From JBBIRT01 sp037441725 (GTDB lineage Bacteria; Desulfobacterota; BSN033; UBA1163), in assembly GCA_037441725.1 (NCBI GenBank), contig JBBIRT010000167.1:1-6298 (forward strand): a DNA stretch of 6,298 nt. Direction: 5' to 3'. Position 1 is the first letter of the stretch. Every line of letters begins with the position of its first letter. This document shows, piece after piece, positions 1-6,298 of the stretch. The notes beneath the pieces were generated by a model, which saw nothing but the letters and a program-made list of their open reading frames with translations, was not told the DNA's origin and did no database searches. A program made the translations under genes and the position numbers.

Positions 1-104
1 TAAAAAGTTCTGGAGGAATTATCGATTATCATCATTCACAAAGGTTTAGAGAGCGTGTAAAGAGGGAGATGGAAGAAGCTGCTGAATTGTGGGGGATGAA
101 GTAG
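1..104 (+). CDS. C-terminal tail of a probable TTT substrate-binding protein (TctC/Bug family), 5' partial
   Basis: Only the last 33 complete codons are present, read in the frame starting at base 3 and ending at the TAG at 102-104. The other two forward frames meet stops within this stretch. The tail is hydrophilic, with the pattern 'RFRERVKREMEEAAELWGMK' just before the stop. This resembles the end of Bug/TctC periplasmic binding proteins, which usually close with a helix of the type F..(x)..E...(W)....G(L/M)K. The stop lies 22 nt before tctB, and tctC-tctB-tctA is a common gene order for this transporter class, so position supports the call. In the family, this protein captures a carboxylate in the periplasm and delivers it to the TctA/TctB membrane complex. 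The ligand pocket and signal peptide lie outside the window, so family membership rests on a short tail plus context. Confidence 0.6.
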   Translation, partial: KSSGGIIDYHHSQRFRERVKREMEEAAELWGMK

Positions 105-116
105 ATGTGAAAAAAA

Positions 117-121
117 GGGAG
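117..121 (+). promoter_or_regulatory. Ribosome binding site for tctB
   Basis: GGGAG lies 5 nt upstream of the GTG at 127. It supports that GTG as the true start. The nearby upstream ATG at 105 is followed at once by TGA and cannot start the gene. Confidence 0.6.
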
Positions 122-126
122 AAGCT

Positions 127-591
127 GTGAAGAAGGTCGTCCTCATCGAAGGCCTTTTACTTGTAGGGGTGAGCTTAGTGGGCATGGGAGAAGGACTCCG
201 CCTGGTCATCCTTAAAGATCCCTATACCCTCTATGATCCTTTGGGTCCAGGTTTCTATCTCATCGCCATCAGCCTTGGTCTGATGACCATTGGGGGGGCC
301 CATCTCTTCTGGCACTCTACATCGAGCCTCTCCATGGAATGGTCACCAGTGGATAGGAAGATGAAGATCAAGATGGCTTTCACGGTTCTTTCATATATCC
401 TCTATCTTTTTCTCATCAGGATCCTCGGTTATCCACTGGCTACCCTCTTCTTCTTCATTTTGGGGTTTAAAATCCATGGAGTAAAATCGTGGTCTTTTAT
501 TGTTCTGCTTTCTTTAATTTTTTCTGCTTTTTATTATTTAATCTTTGTACATTATTGCCACATGGTTTTCCCAAGGGGGATCCTTTTTTGA
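127..591 (+). CDS. tctB: Tripartite tricarboxylate transporter small membrane subunit TctB
   Basis: This 154-residue protein is almost wholly hydrophobic, and its size is normal for TctB. Membrane segments are visible at about residues 4-26, 42-62, 84-100, 104-116 and 122-141; the third and fourth may be read as one hairpin. Family-like signatures are the 'DPLGPGF' motif at 37-43, just before the second segment, and the C-terminal 'VFPRGILF', matching the P-x-G ending of many TctB proteins. A basic, polar loop (about 63-82) separates the two halves. TctB is the poorly conserved small subunit that pairs with TctA in the inner membrane to drive cation-coupled uptake of carboxylates handed over by TctC. 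It starts with GTG, 22 nt after the preceding gene, and lies 29 nt before tctA, so co-translation is likely. The substrate cannot be inferred from this subunit. Confidence 0.88.
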   Translation: MKKVVLIEGLLLVGVSLVGMGEGLRLVILKDPYTLYDPLGPGFYLIAISLGLMTIGGAHLFWHSTSSLSMEWSPVDRKMKIKMAFTVLSYILYLFLIRILGYPLATLFFFILGFKIHGVKSWSFIVLLSLIFSAFYYLIFVHYCHMVFPRGILF

Positions 592-620
592 TAAAGGCTC
601 AGTTCGGAAGGACAAGATAA

Positions 621-2108
621 ATGGATTTAATTCATGGGATTATTCATTCACTTACCCCCTATAATTTGCTTTACTGTTTTTTGGGTTGTTCGTTAGGCAC
701 ATTGGTTGGTGTCCTACCTGGTTTGGGACCAGCTGCGACCCTCTCTATCCTGTTGCCCATGACCATGTATCTTGATCCCATCGGATCGATTATCATGCTG
801 GCCGGATTAGCTTATGGGGCGATGTATGGAGGATCGACCACGAGCATCTTGGTTAATATTCCTGGAGAGGCGGCCTCTGTAGCCACCAGCTGGGATGGTT
901 TTGCGATGACAAGGCGAGGTCGAGGGGGTAAGGCCTTATGGATAGCTGCTGTGGGGTCCTTCGTTGCCGGGACAATTTCAACCTTAGGCCTTTCCTTCAT
1001 TGGCCCTGGCATTGCGAAATATGCCTTGAAATTTGGACCTCCAGAATATTTCGGACTTTTAGTATTAAGCCTAACTCTGATTGTAAGTCTTTCAGGGACG
1101 TCTCTTATGAAGGGATTAGGAGCTGGCCTGATAGGGATTCTTCTCACTGGCATTGGATTGGATCCTGTCACAGGGATTACCCGTCTTGGCTTTGGTGTGA
1201 TTGGATTGATGAGGGGATTGGATCTAGTCTCGTTAACGATTGGGATTTATGGAATTGCTGAAATCTTGGTCAGTGCAGAGGCCGGCCTTGCCAAGATTTA
1301 TGAAGGAAAGCTGGGCAAGATGATGCCTCAGGGTAAGGAGCTGAAGAAGGGATTATTAGCCAGCCTTCGAGCAACTGGGCTGGGTTTTCCACTTGGATTG
1401 TTACCAGGATTAAGCCCCATTGTCTCTTCTTTTTTGGCCTATGATATGGAGAAAAGGGTTTCGAAGCATCCAGAGAAGTTTGGGACAGGGGTGATTGAGG
1501 GAGTGGCCGCCCCTGAGGCAGCCAACAATGCTACAGCTCAAGCTGGTTTTGTTCCCCTCATGTGCCTTGGCATCCCTACCAACCCGGTTAATGCGATTAT
1601 CCTCGCTGCCTTGATGTTGTATGGGTTGAAACCGGGGCCGGTTTTTTTCATTCAGAATAAAGAATTTGTCTGGACCGTGATTGGAAGCATGTATATTGGG
1701 AATGTCATGCTGTTAATCCTCAACTTACCTCTGGTTGGATTTTGGGCGAGGGTCAGTACCATCCCTTACAAATACCTGGCTCCAACCATCTTGGCCATTT
1801 GTATGGTTGGAGCCTATTCCTCTCGTAACACTCTGTTTGATGTTTGGATTGCTCTTGGAGCAGGTTTTTTAGGCTATATCATGAGAAAATATGAATGGCC
1901 CCAAGCCCCCTTTCTGGTAGGATTTATTCTTGGAGATATGGTGGAGATCTCCTTAAGGCAATCCCTTTCCATGGGAGGGCCTTTAATCTTTTTCAATCGT
2001 CCTATGACGATTGTTTTTCTTCTTTCTGCCGTGATCTTAGTCTTCCTCTCATTGAAATTCTTCAGGCGTCTTCCCCAAGAGGTACTCAAAGGGAAATCAG
2101 ATGGATAG
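621..2108 (+). CDS. tctA: Tripartite tricarboxylate transporter large permease subunit TctA
   Basis: The 495-residue length matches the usual ~500 residues of TctA, and about a dozen hydrophobic segments run along the protein. Hallmark family motifs are in order: 'GVLPGLGPAATLSILLP' at 30-46, then 'YGAMYGGSTTSILVNIPGE' at 65-83 followed by a DGF at 92-94. In the second half come 'GVIEGVAAPEAANNATA' and then 'LGIPTNPVNA' with 'LKPGP' downstream. These repeated P-G/N-rich re-entrant motifs are the internal duplication typical of the family. TctA forms the translocation path in the inner membrane. The ATG at 621 is supported by GGAAGGA at 606-612, 8 nt upstream. The gene follows tctB by 29 nt and precedes the first flavoprotein gene by 47 nt with no terminator seen, which ties the transporter to the redox enzymes downstream. 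Substrates of TTT systems vary widely (citrate, tartrate, aromatic acids and others), so only 'carboxylate' can be proposed. Confidence 0.95.
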   Translation: MDLIHGIIHSLTPYNLLYCFLGCSLGTLVGVLPGLGPAATLSILLPMTMYLDPIGSIIMLAGLAYGAMYGGSTTSILVNIPGEAASVATSWDGFAMTRRGRGGKALWIAAVGSFVAGTISTLGLSFIGPGIAKYALKFGPPEYFGLLVLSLTLIVSLSGTSLMKGLGAGLIGILLTGIGLDPVTGITRLGFGVIGLMRGLDLVSLTIGIYGIAEILVSAEAGLAKIYEGKLGKMMPQGKELKKGLLASLRATGLGFPLGLLPGLSPIVSSFLAYDMEKRVSKHPEKFGTGVIEGVAAPEAANNATAQAGFVPLMCLGIPTNPVNAIILAALMLYGLKPGPVFFIQNKEFVWTVIGSMYIGNVMLLILNLPLVGFWARVSTIPYKYLAPTILAICMVGAYSSRNTLFDVWIALGAGFLGYIMRKYEWPQAPFLVGFILGDMVEISLRQSLSMGGPLIFFNRPMTIVFLLSAVILVFLSLKFFRRLPQEVLKGKSDG

Positions 2109-2155
2109 AGGATAAAAATTTATCTCAAAACATTTCTATTTAAGGGTGGAGTTCT

Positions 2156-3562
2156 ATGGAATCTGAAATCATTGTCGTTGGAGGAGGAGGAACTGGGTTG
2201 GCTGCTGCCCTTACAGCGGCAGAAAGAGGGGTAAGGGTCATCTTGCTTGAAAAACATCAGGTTGCTGGTGGGAATACAGCGATGGCAAGGGGGATCTTTG
2301 CGGCCGAAAGTCCTGTCCAGAAAAGGATGAAGATTGATGCACGAAAGGATGATCTTTTTAAGAAGGCCATGGCATATGCCCACTGGANNNNNNNNNNNNT
2401 CTTTATCAATAAATCAGGGGATACCATTCAATGGCTTGAAGAAAAGGGTTTAAAGTTTGAGGATATCCTCCACTACTATCCAAACCAAGTTCCAAGAGTT
2501 TTTCATGTTCCTGAGGGACGGGGGGCTGGATTGGTCAAGTTTCTGGTCAAGCAATGTGAAAAAATGGGAGTAAAAATCCTTTATGAAACCCCAGCCAAGA
2601 AGATTTTACTCAACGAGAGAAAAGAGGTGAGCGGAATTCTTGCAGTCACGAAAGATCAGGAGCTTAGAATCAGGGGGAAAAGTGTAATCCTTGGCACAGG
2701 AGGATATGCCGGGAACAGAGTGTTATTGAAAAAATATTATGCTGACTATACAGAGGACCTCTGTTTACATGGAATGCCCAATATGGGGGATGGTTTGCTA
2801 ATGGCTATGGAGATTGGGGCGGCCACAGAGGGATTGGGAATCCTTCAGTTAAGAGGCCCCCGTTTTCCAGGGTCATCCTATCTCTCTGTTGTGATCGAGG
2901 AACCGAACACGATTTGGTTGAACAAGAGGGGAGAAAGATTTGTCAACGAAGCCCTTTCTTTCTACTGGCCTGAAGCTGGGAATGCCCTAAATCGACAGCC
3001 TGATAAGATCTCTTATACCCTCTTTGATGAAAAGATTAAAATGACTTTCCTTGAAGAGGGGGTCATTAAAGGAACTGCCCATTTTCCATCAGGGACCAAA
3101 ATGACGGAGTTGGATCATGAGATTCAATCCCGATTGGATAGGAATGAGATCAAGATATCAAAATCGGGGGAAGAGATGGCTAAGTGGATGAATATCACTC
3201 CTGAGATGATTAAGAAAAGTATCGAGGAATATAATTATTTTTGTCATCAGGGATGGGACGAAAGGTTTGGAAAGGATCGGAGATACCTCATCCCTTTACA
3301 GACCCCTCCCTTCTATGGGTTTAAATGTGTACAATCATTCCATGGAACCATTGGAGGGATAAAGATCAATCATCAGATGGAGGTGCTCCATCGAGAGGGT
3401 CATCCCGTTCCAGGCCTTTATGCAGGAGGGATTGATACAGGGGGTTGGGAATCGGATACCTATTGCCTCACTCTTTCAGGGAGTGCCTTTGGTTTTGCCC
3501 TCAATTCAGGCCGAATTGCAGGAGAAAATGCAGTCCGTTATGTCTCCTCTAAGCACGATTGA
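2156..3562 (+). CDS. FAD-dependent oxidoreductase, fumarate reductase/ketosteroid dehydrogenase-like (FAD_binding_2), interrupted by an assembly gap
   Basis: The reading frame gives 468 residues, five of them undefined because of Ns at 2388-2399. The N-terminus has a Rossmann dinucleotide fold: 'IIVVGGGGTG' with G9-x-G11-x-x-G14, and E32 at the end of strand 2 for the FAD ribose. 'GGNTAMARG' at 38-46 is the usual second FAD contact. 'GTGGY' at 180-184 and the C-terminal 'GLYAGGIDTGG' plus 'NSGRIAGENA' complete the FAD_binding_2 pattern. A central capping domain holds 'GERFVNE' around R261 and 'HGTIGG' beginning at H396. By eye, H396 aligns with the substrate histidine of soluble fumarate reductase, but the catalytic Arg positions are F269 and Y436. 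The enzyme therefore probably acts on a C-C bond next to a carbonyl or carboxyl group, not on fumarate itself. No signal peptide, heme motif or membrane segment is present, so it is cytoplasmic. A GGTGGAG stretch lies just before the ATG. The gene is paralogous to its downstream neighbour. The substrate is unknown; a tricarballylate dehydrogenase-like (TcuA) role is possible given the TTT genes but unproven. Confidence 0.88.
   Translation: MESEIIVVGGGGTGLAAALTAAERGVRVILLEKHQVAGGNTAMARGIFAAESPVQKRMKIDARKDDLFKKAMAYAHWXXXXXFINKSGDTIQWLEEKGLKFEDILHYYPNQVPRVFHVPEGRGAGLVKFLVKQCEKMGVKILYETPAKKILLNERKEVSGILAVTKDQELRIRGKSVILGTGGYAGNRVLLKKYYADYTEDLCLHGMPNMGDGLLMAMEIGAATEGLGILQLRGPRFPGSSYLSVVIEEPNTIWLNKRGERFVNEALSFYWPEAGNALNRQPDKISYTLFDEKIKMTFLEEGVIKGTAHFPSGTKMTELDHEIQSRLDRNEIKISKSGEEMAKWMNITPEMIKKSIEEYNYFCHQGWDERFGKDRRYLIPLQTPPFYGFKCVQSFHGTIGGIKINHQMEVLHREGHPVPGLYAGGIDTGGWESDTYCLTLSGSAFGFALNSGRIAGENAVRYVSSKHD
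2388..2399. other. Assembly gap (12 Ns) inside the first flavoprotein gene
   Basis: Twelve undefined bases interrupt the coding sequence just after the 'YAHW' codons. The frame continues intact on the far side (F-I-N-K-S). The paralogous gene has nine residues between the matching W and F, but only five fit here. The true gap is therefore probably 24 bases, and the 12 Ns look like an estimated or placeholder length. Confidence 0.95.
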
Positions 3563-3596
3563 AGAAATTTTTTAAGGATTCCATTTCAAGAGGATT

Positions 3597-3603
3597 GGGA
3601 GGT
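3597..3603 (+). promoter_or_regulatory. Strong ribosome binding site for the second flavoprotein gene
   Basis: GGGAGGT lies 4 nt before the ATG at 3608, a near-consensus Shine-Dalgarno sequence. It is better than those of the neighbouring genes. It fixes a start that leaves about 18 residues before the first Rossmann strand, longer than in the upstream paralogue. Confidence 0.65.
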
Positions 3604-3607
3604 AGAG

Positions 3608-5095
3608 ATGGGAAGAGAAAACGGATCAGAAAGCTTAGTCCAAGCCAATTCACTTCAGTCTGACTTGGTCATCATCGGAGCCGGAGTTTCTGGGCTGGTT
3701 GCAGGAGTCGCTGCCTCAGAGGGTGGAACAAAGACTATCCTGTTTGATAAAGCGGATAAACCTGGTGGACCATTAAATGTTCCAGGTGGATCAGCCGGGT
3801 TGTTTGCCGTTGAGAGTAGAATGCAACGAAGGAGGTATTTGCCTCTGACCAAAGATGAGGCATTTAAGACCATCATGGAGTATAGCCACTGGAAGGCCAA
3901 TGCTCCCTTAGCAAGAGCTTTTGTGAATAAATCAGCCAATACGATTGACTGGTTAGAACAACATGGAGTTGAATTCACAGATTACTCTCCCATGGGAATG
4001 TTTACCGGAAGCCATTATACTCAGCATTTTGTCAAGGGTGGAGGAGCAGCCCTTCTCAAAATCCTAATTGAAAAAATAAAGGAGAATGGAGCCAAGCTCT
4101 TTCTTGAAACCTCGGTTAAAAGGATTTTGATTGAAGGGAATCGAGTGGGAGGGGTCATGGTAGAGGACAAATCAGGGAAGACCCTAAAGGTTAAAGCTAA
4201 GGCTGTGATTATTGCCACTGGAGGGTATGCGAATAATAAAGAGATGATAAAGCAGTATACAGGGTTCGATCTTGGAAAAGATTTATTTGTTGCCAGAGAG
4301 GTGGGATTAACAGGAGATGGTCTTCGAATGGCATGGGAAGTAGGAGCAGCGCAAGAAGGGTTGGGAGTTTTAATCCTAAATTTTACGATCCCTGGTCCAG
4401 GAATTTCAGGGACCCCATTAGAGATTATCAAACGACAACCCTACCTTTTAGTTAATTGTCATGGAAGGCGTTTCTGTGACGAAACAGTCGTGACCAATTG
4501 GCCTTATGGAGGCAATGCCATTGCCAAACAGAAGGATAGGACAGTTTTTCTCATTTTTGATGGAAAAACTAAAAAATATATGGAGGAAGAGGGGTTGGAT
4601 CATGGGACCGTGACCACCTTTTTGCCTTCAACCCGACTTGTCAATTTTGATGCCACTGTTAAGAAAGCCCTTGATTTAGGGAATAAAAACGTATTTATAG
4701 CTGATTCTATAAAGGAATTGGCTGAACAAATTGGGGTTCATTTAAAGACCTTGGAGGAGACGATCATCCAATATAATCAATTTTGTGATAAGGGCCATGA
4801 CGATCTTTTCGCTAAGAATCCAAGATTCCTTCAGCCAGTAAAAGAGCCTAAATTCTATGCTTTTCGAATCGTTCCATTTTTCTTAGCTACGGTAGGCGGG
4901 ATTAAGATTAATGAAAAGACCGAGGTCTTAAATAGTGAAGATCAAGTTATCCCAGGACTTTATGCCATTGGAAATGATTCGGTTGGCCTATATGGGGATA
5001 CCTATGACCTATGGCTTCCGGCAACGGCATTTGGATTTGCCATTAACTCTGGTCGTATGGCTGCTGAGAATGTTTTGAAGTATTTAACCTTATAA
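3608..5095 (+). CDS. FAD-dependent oxidoreductase, second paralogue (FAD_binding_2 family)
   Basis: This 495-residue flavoprotein is colinear with the gene just upstream; identity is perhaps a third by eye, not computed. After a short polar N-terminal extension comes the Rossmann motif 'LVIIGAGVSG', with G24-x-G26-x-x-G29 and an acidic D47 at the end of strand 2. Next are 'KPGGPLNVPGGSAG', 'HWKANAPLARAFVNKS', the FAD-binding 'ATGGY' at 203-207, the capping-domain 'GRRFCDE' around R288, 'ATVGGIKIN' near 427-434, and the C-terminal 'GLYAIGND' and 'NSGRMAAENV'. Relative to soluble fumarate reductases, the proton-donating Arg position is T296, the substrate His position is L426 and the second substrate Arg position is Y466. 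Y466 lies in a 'GDTY' context resembling 3-ketosteroid dehydrogenases. The pocket is thus more altered than in the upstream copy, pointing to a different substrate, a later step or a partner-subunit role. It lacks a signal peptide and is probably cytoplasmic. It starts 45 nt after the first flavoprotein gene and ends 26 nt before the OYE-like gene. Confidence 0.9.
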   Translation: MGRENGSESLVQANSLQSDLVIIGAGVSGLVAGVAASEGGTKTILFDKADKPGGPLNVPGGSAGLFAVESRMQRRRYLPLTKDEAFKTIMEYSHWKANAPLARAFVNKSANTIDWLEQHGVEFTDYSPMGMFTGSHYTQHFVKGGGAALLKILIEKIKENGAKLFLETSVKRILIEGNRVGGVMVEDKSGKTLKVKAKAVIIATGGYANNKEMIKQYTGFDLGKDLFVAREVGLTGDGLRMAWEVGAAQEGLGVLILNFTIPGPGISGTPLEIIKRQPYLLVNCHGRRFCDETVVTNWPYGGNAIAKQKDRTVFLIFDGKTKKYMEEEGLDHGTVTTFLPSTRLVNFDATVKKALDLGNKNVFIADSIKELAEQIGVHLKTLEETIIQYNQFCDKGHDDLFAKNPRFLQPVKEPKFYAFRIVPFFLATVGGIKINEKTEVLNSEDQVIPGLYAIGNDSVGLYGDTYDLWLPATAFGFAINSGRMAAENVLKYLTL

Positions 5096-5121
5096 ATTCC
5101 TATCAAAGAAGGGTTAGATCG

Positions 5122-6298
5122 ATGGCTGGGAGTAAAAAATTTGAAAAGTTGATGGAACCTGGATATATCGGTCAGTTGAGGATAAAAAATCGTATTATCA
5201 AAACTGCTTCCGGGACAGGTTATGCTGAAAATGGGCTTCCTTGCGGAAGGATGAACGATTTTTATGCCTCTCTGGCTAAGGGAGGAGTGGGGCTAATCAT
5301 TGTAGAAAATTGTAGTGTCGAATGGCCTAGGGGGACCCATTTTATCAAAACGGGTCTTCGCTTTCACAATGATCAGTGTATCCCTTACCACCATCAATTA
5401 ACGGAGGCCATTCACCAGTATCATTGTCCTGTATTTATCCAATTTATGCATGCTGGCCCCTGGCTGGCAAAGCAAGAAGGGATTGGACCTCAGGAAAGAG
5501 TTGCAGTTTCAGCCTTAACCCAGGAAGAGCTACCCTCTGATGCCTGGGTCCCCTCTAAGGAACTTTCTATCGCGGAGATTGAAGAGCTCATCGATCTCTT
5601 TGCCCAAGCAGCGGTTAGGGCTCAAAAAGCAGGGTATGATGGTGTAGAGATCAATGGATCCTATTATCATCTCATCAATGGGTTTCTCTCTCGCTTCTGG
5701 AACAGGCGTCAGGATCGATATGGATGTAAAAGTTTTGAAGATCGATCAAGATTTTATTGTGAGGTCATCCGAGAGGTGAAAAGGCGATGCGGAAAGGACT
5801 ATCCAGTGGCCACCAATATCAATGCGATCGAATTTGGGCTTCAGAATGGGATGACCCTTGAAGAAGCTAAGGGGATTGCCCCTCTCTTAGAAAGGGCGGG
5901 GGCAGATATGATTCAGGTGAGAGTCTCAGGCTATGGGGAATATGGTAGCCTTCTTCTTCCTGAACATCTCTTATATCCAGAAATTCCAAAGAACCTCGAT
6001 TTAAAGGGTTTGGATTTGAGCCATAAAGGAAGAGGCATCCTCGTTCCTCTTGCAACGGCTGTTAAGCAACAGGTCTCTATTCCTGTTTGTACGGCAGGAC
6101 GACTCGACCCAGAGTTTGGAGAGGAACTTTTAAAACAGGGGAAATTGGATTTTATTGGGATGGCCAGGCGTCTGGTTGCTGATCCTGAGCTCCCTCATAA
6201 GGTCCTGGCTGGAAAATTGGAAGAGATCGCCCCCTGTGCAGGTTGTGGTTATTGCTCAGCTTCTCGTCAGGGCGATCAACCCCTAAAATGTCGAATGA
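5122..6298 (+). CDS. NADH:flavin oxidoreductase/2,4-dienoyl-CoA (enoate) reductase-like Fe-S flavoenzyme, 3' partial
   Basis: An open frame from the ATG at 5122 runs 392 codons to the window edge without a stop. GAAGGG at 5108-5113, 8 nt upstream, supports the start. The protein has the Old Yellow Enzyme TIM barrel: 'LMEPGYIGQLRIKNRIIKT' near the N-terminus, 'AKGGVGLIIVE', 'QFMHAGPW' at 107-114, 'GVEINGS' at 174-180 followed by 'NRRQDRYG' at 194-201. The FMN phosphate site is 'TAGRLD' at 324-329 with 'GMARRLVADP' at 346-355. Cysteines 372, 375, 378 and 390 form the [4Fe-4S] ligand set found in FadH, enoate reductase and BaiCD-type enzymes. Those enzymes are about 640-680 residues and add a C-terminal FAD/NAD(P)H-binding part, so roughly the last 250-290 residues are probably missing here. 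The expected activity is reduction of a C=C bond conjugated to a carbonyl, using NAD(P)H. Both catalytic residues of E. coli FadH (Tyr166, His252) appear replaced, so a 2,4-dienoyl-CoA substrate should not be assumed. It is the last visible gene of the operon. Confidence 0.9.
   Translation, partial: MAGSKKFEKLMEPGYIGQLRIKNRIIKTASGTGYAENGLPCGRMNDFYASLAKGGVGLIIVENCSVEWPRGTHFIKTGLRFHNDQCIPYHHQLTEAIHQYHCPVFIQFMHAGPWLAKQEGIGPQERVAVSALTQEELPSDAWVPSKELSIAEIEELIDLFAQAAVRAQKAGYDGVEINGSYYHLINGFLSRFWNRRQDRYGCKSFEDRSRFYCEVIREVKRRCGKDYPVATNINAIEFGLQNGMTLEEAKGIAPLLERAGADMIQVRVSGYGEYGSLLLPEHLLYPEIPKNLDLKGLDLSHKGRGILVPLATAVKQQVSIPVCTAGRLDPEFGEELLKQGKLDFIGMARRLVADPELPHKVLAGKLEEIAPCAGCGYCSASRQGDQPLKCRM

Noticed and set aside
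573..589. AAGG...CCTT inverted repeat followed by six Ts at the end of tctB, resembling an intrinsic terminator.
   Set aside because: The stem is only 4 bp with half A-T pairs. It lies inside the tctB coding end, with tctA starting 29 nt later. It is too weak to call.
812..1261. Open frames on the minus strand (812-1171) and in another plus frame (938-1261) over tctA.
   Set aside because: They lie wholly inside the well-supported tctA gene, have no family-like motifs and no good ribosome binding site. They are shadow frames.
2111..2124. GATAAA-AA-TTTATC perfect inverted repeat between tctA and the first flavoprotein gene.
   Set aside because: It is entirely AT-rich, has a 2-nt loop and no following T tract. 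It is likely chance and not a terminator; an operator role cannot be supported from one copy.
1874..2383. Short open frames on both strands across the tctA/flavoprotein junction.
   Set aside because: Their translations are low-complexity or Ser/Pro/Arg-rich without recognisable motifs, and they overlap two confident genes.
2156..3562. Reading the first flavoprotein as a broken pseudogene because of the undefined residues.
   Set aside because: The Ns are an assembly gap and the frame is intact on both sides, with all FAD motifs present. Nothing shows real inactivation.
3563..3575. T-rich run between the two flavoprotein genes as a possible terminator.
   Set aside because: No GC-rich hairpin precedes the T run, and the next gene has a strong ribosome binding site close by.
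3655..4431. Two minus-strand open frames over the second flavoprotein gene.
   Set aside because: They are antisense to conserved FAD-binding motifs and show Pro/Ser-rich shadow composition.
5867..6055. Minus-strand open frame of 62 codons within the OYE-like gene.
   Set aside because: The plus-strand frame from 5122 to the end carries clear OYE motifs through this stretch, so the antisense frame is a shadow.

Overview
The window looks like one stretch of a bacterial operon. All genes are on the + strand, gaps between them are only 22-47 nt, and I see no convincing promoter or terminator inside. Base composition is moderate (mid-40s % GC by eye). The cargo is a tripartite tricarboxylate transporter (TTT), two FAD_binding_2 flavoproteins and an iron-sulfur Old Yellow Enzyme. 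That suits an anaerobic or facultative Gram-negative bacterium that uses organic acids, such as a Desulfobacterota/deltaproteobacterial lineage; the taxonomic guess is weak inference. A run of 12 Ns at 2388-2399 shows that this is draft or metagenome-derived scaffold sequence.

Layout: (1) 1-104, the last codons of a gene that is probably the TTT periplasmic substrate-binding protein (TctC/Bug family). (2) 127-591, the small TTT membrane subunit TctB, with a GTG start. (3) 621-2108, the large TTT permease subunit TctA, full length. (4) 2156-3562, a cytoplasmic FAD-dependent oxidoreductase of the fumarate reductase/ketosteroid dehydrogenase type, interrupted by the N run. (5) 3608-5095, a second, paralogous FAD-dependent oxidoreductase. 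(6) 5122 to the window end, the first 392 codons of a 2,4-dienoyl-CoA reductase/enoate reductase-like NADH:flavin oxidoreductase (FMN TIM barrel plus Cys cluster). This last gene runs off the edge. No gene-free stretch longer than 50 nt exists.

Working model (inference): the TctC-B-A transporter imports a carboxylic acid, probably with an unsaturated, cyclic or otherwise redox-active skeleton. The two FAD enzymes and the FMN/Fe-S enzyme then oxidise or reduce C-C bonds in it. Neither FAD protein carries the two arginines that define true fumarate reductases. Both have a tyrosine where one of those arginines would sit, as in 3-ketosteroid dehydrogenases. The substrate is therefore unlikely to be plain fumarate and cannot be named from the sequence alone. 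No RNA genes, CRISPR arrays, mobile elements or integration signatures were seen.
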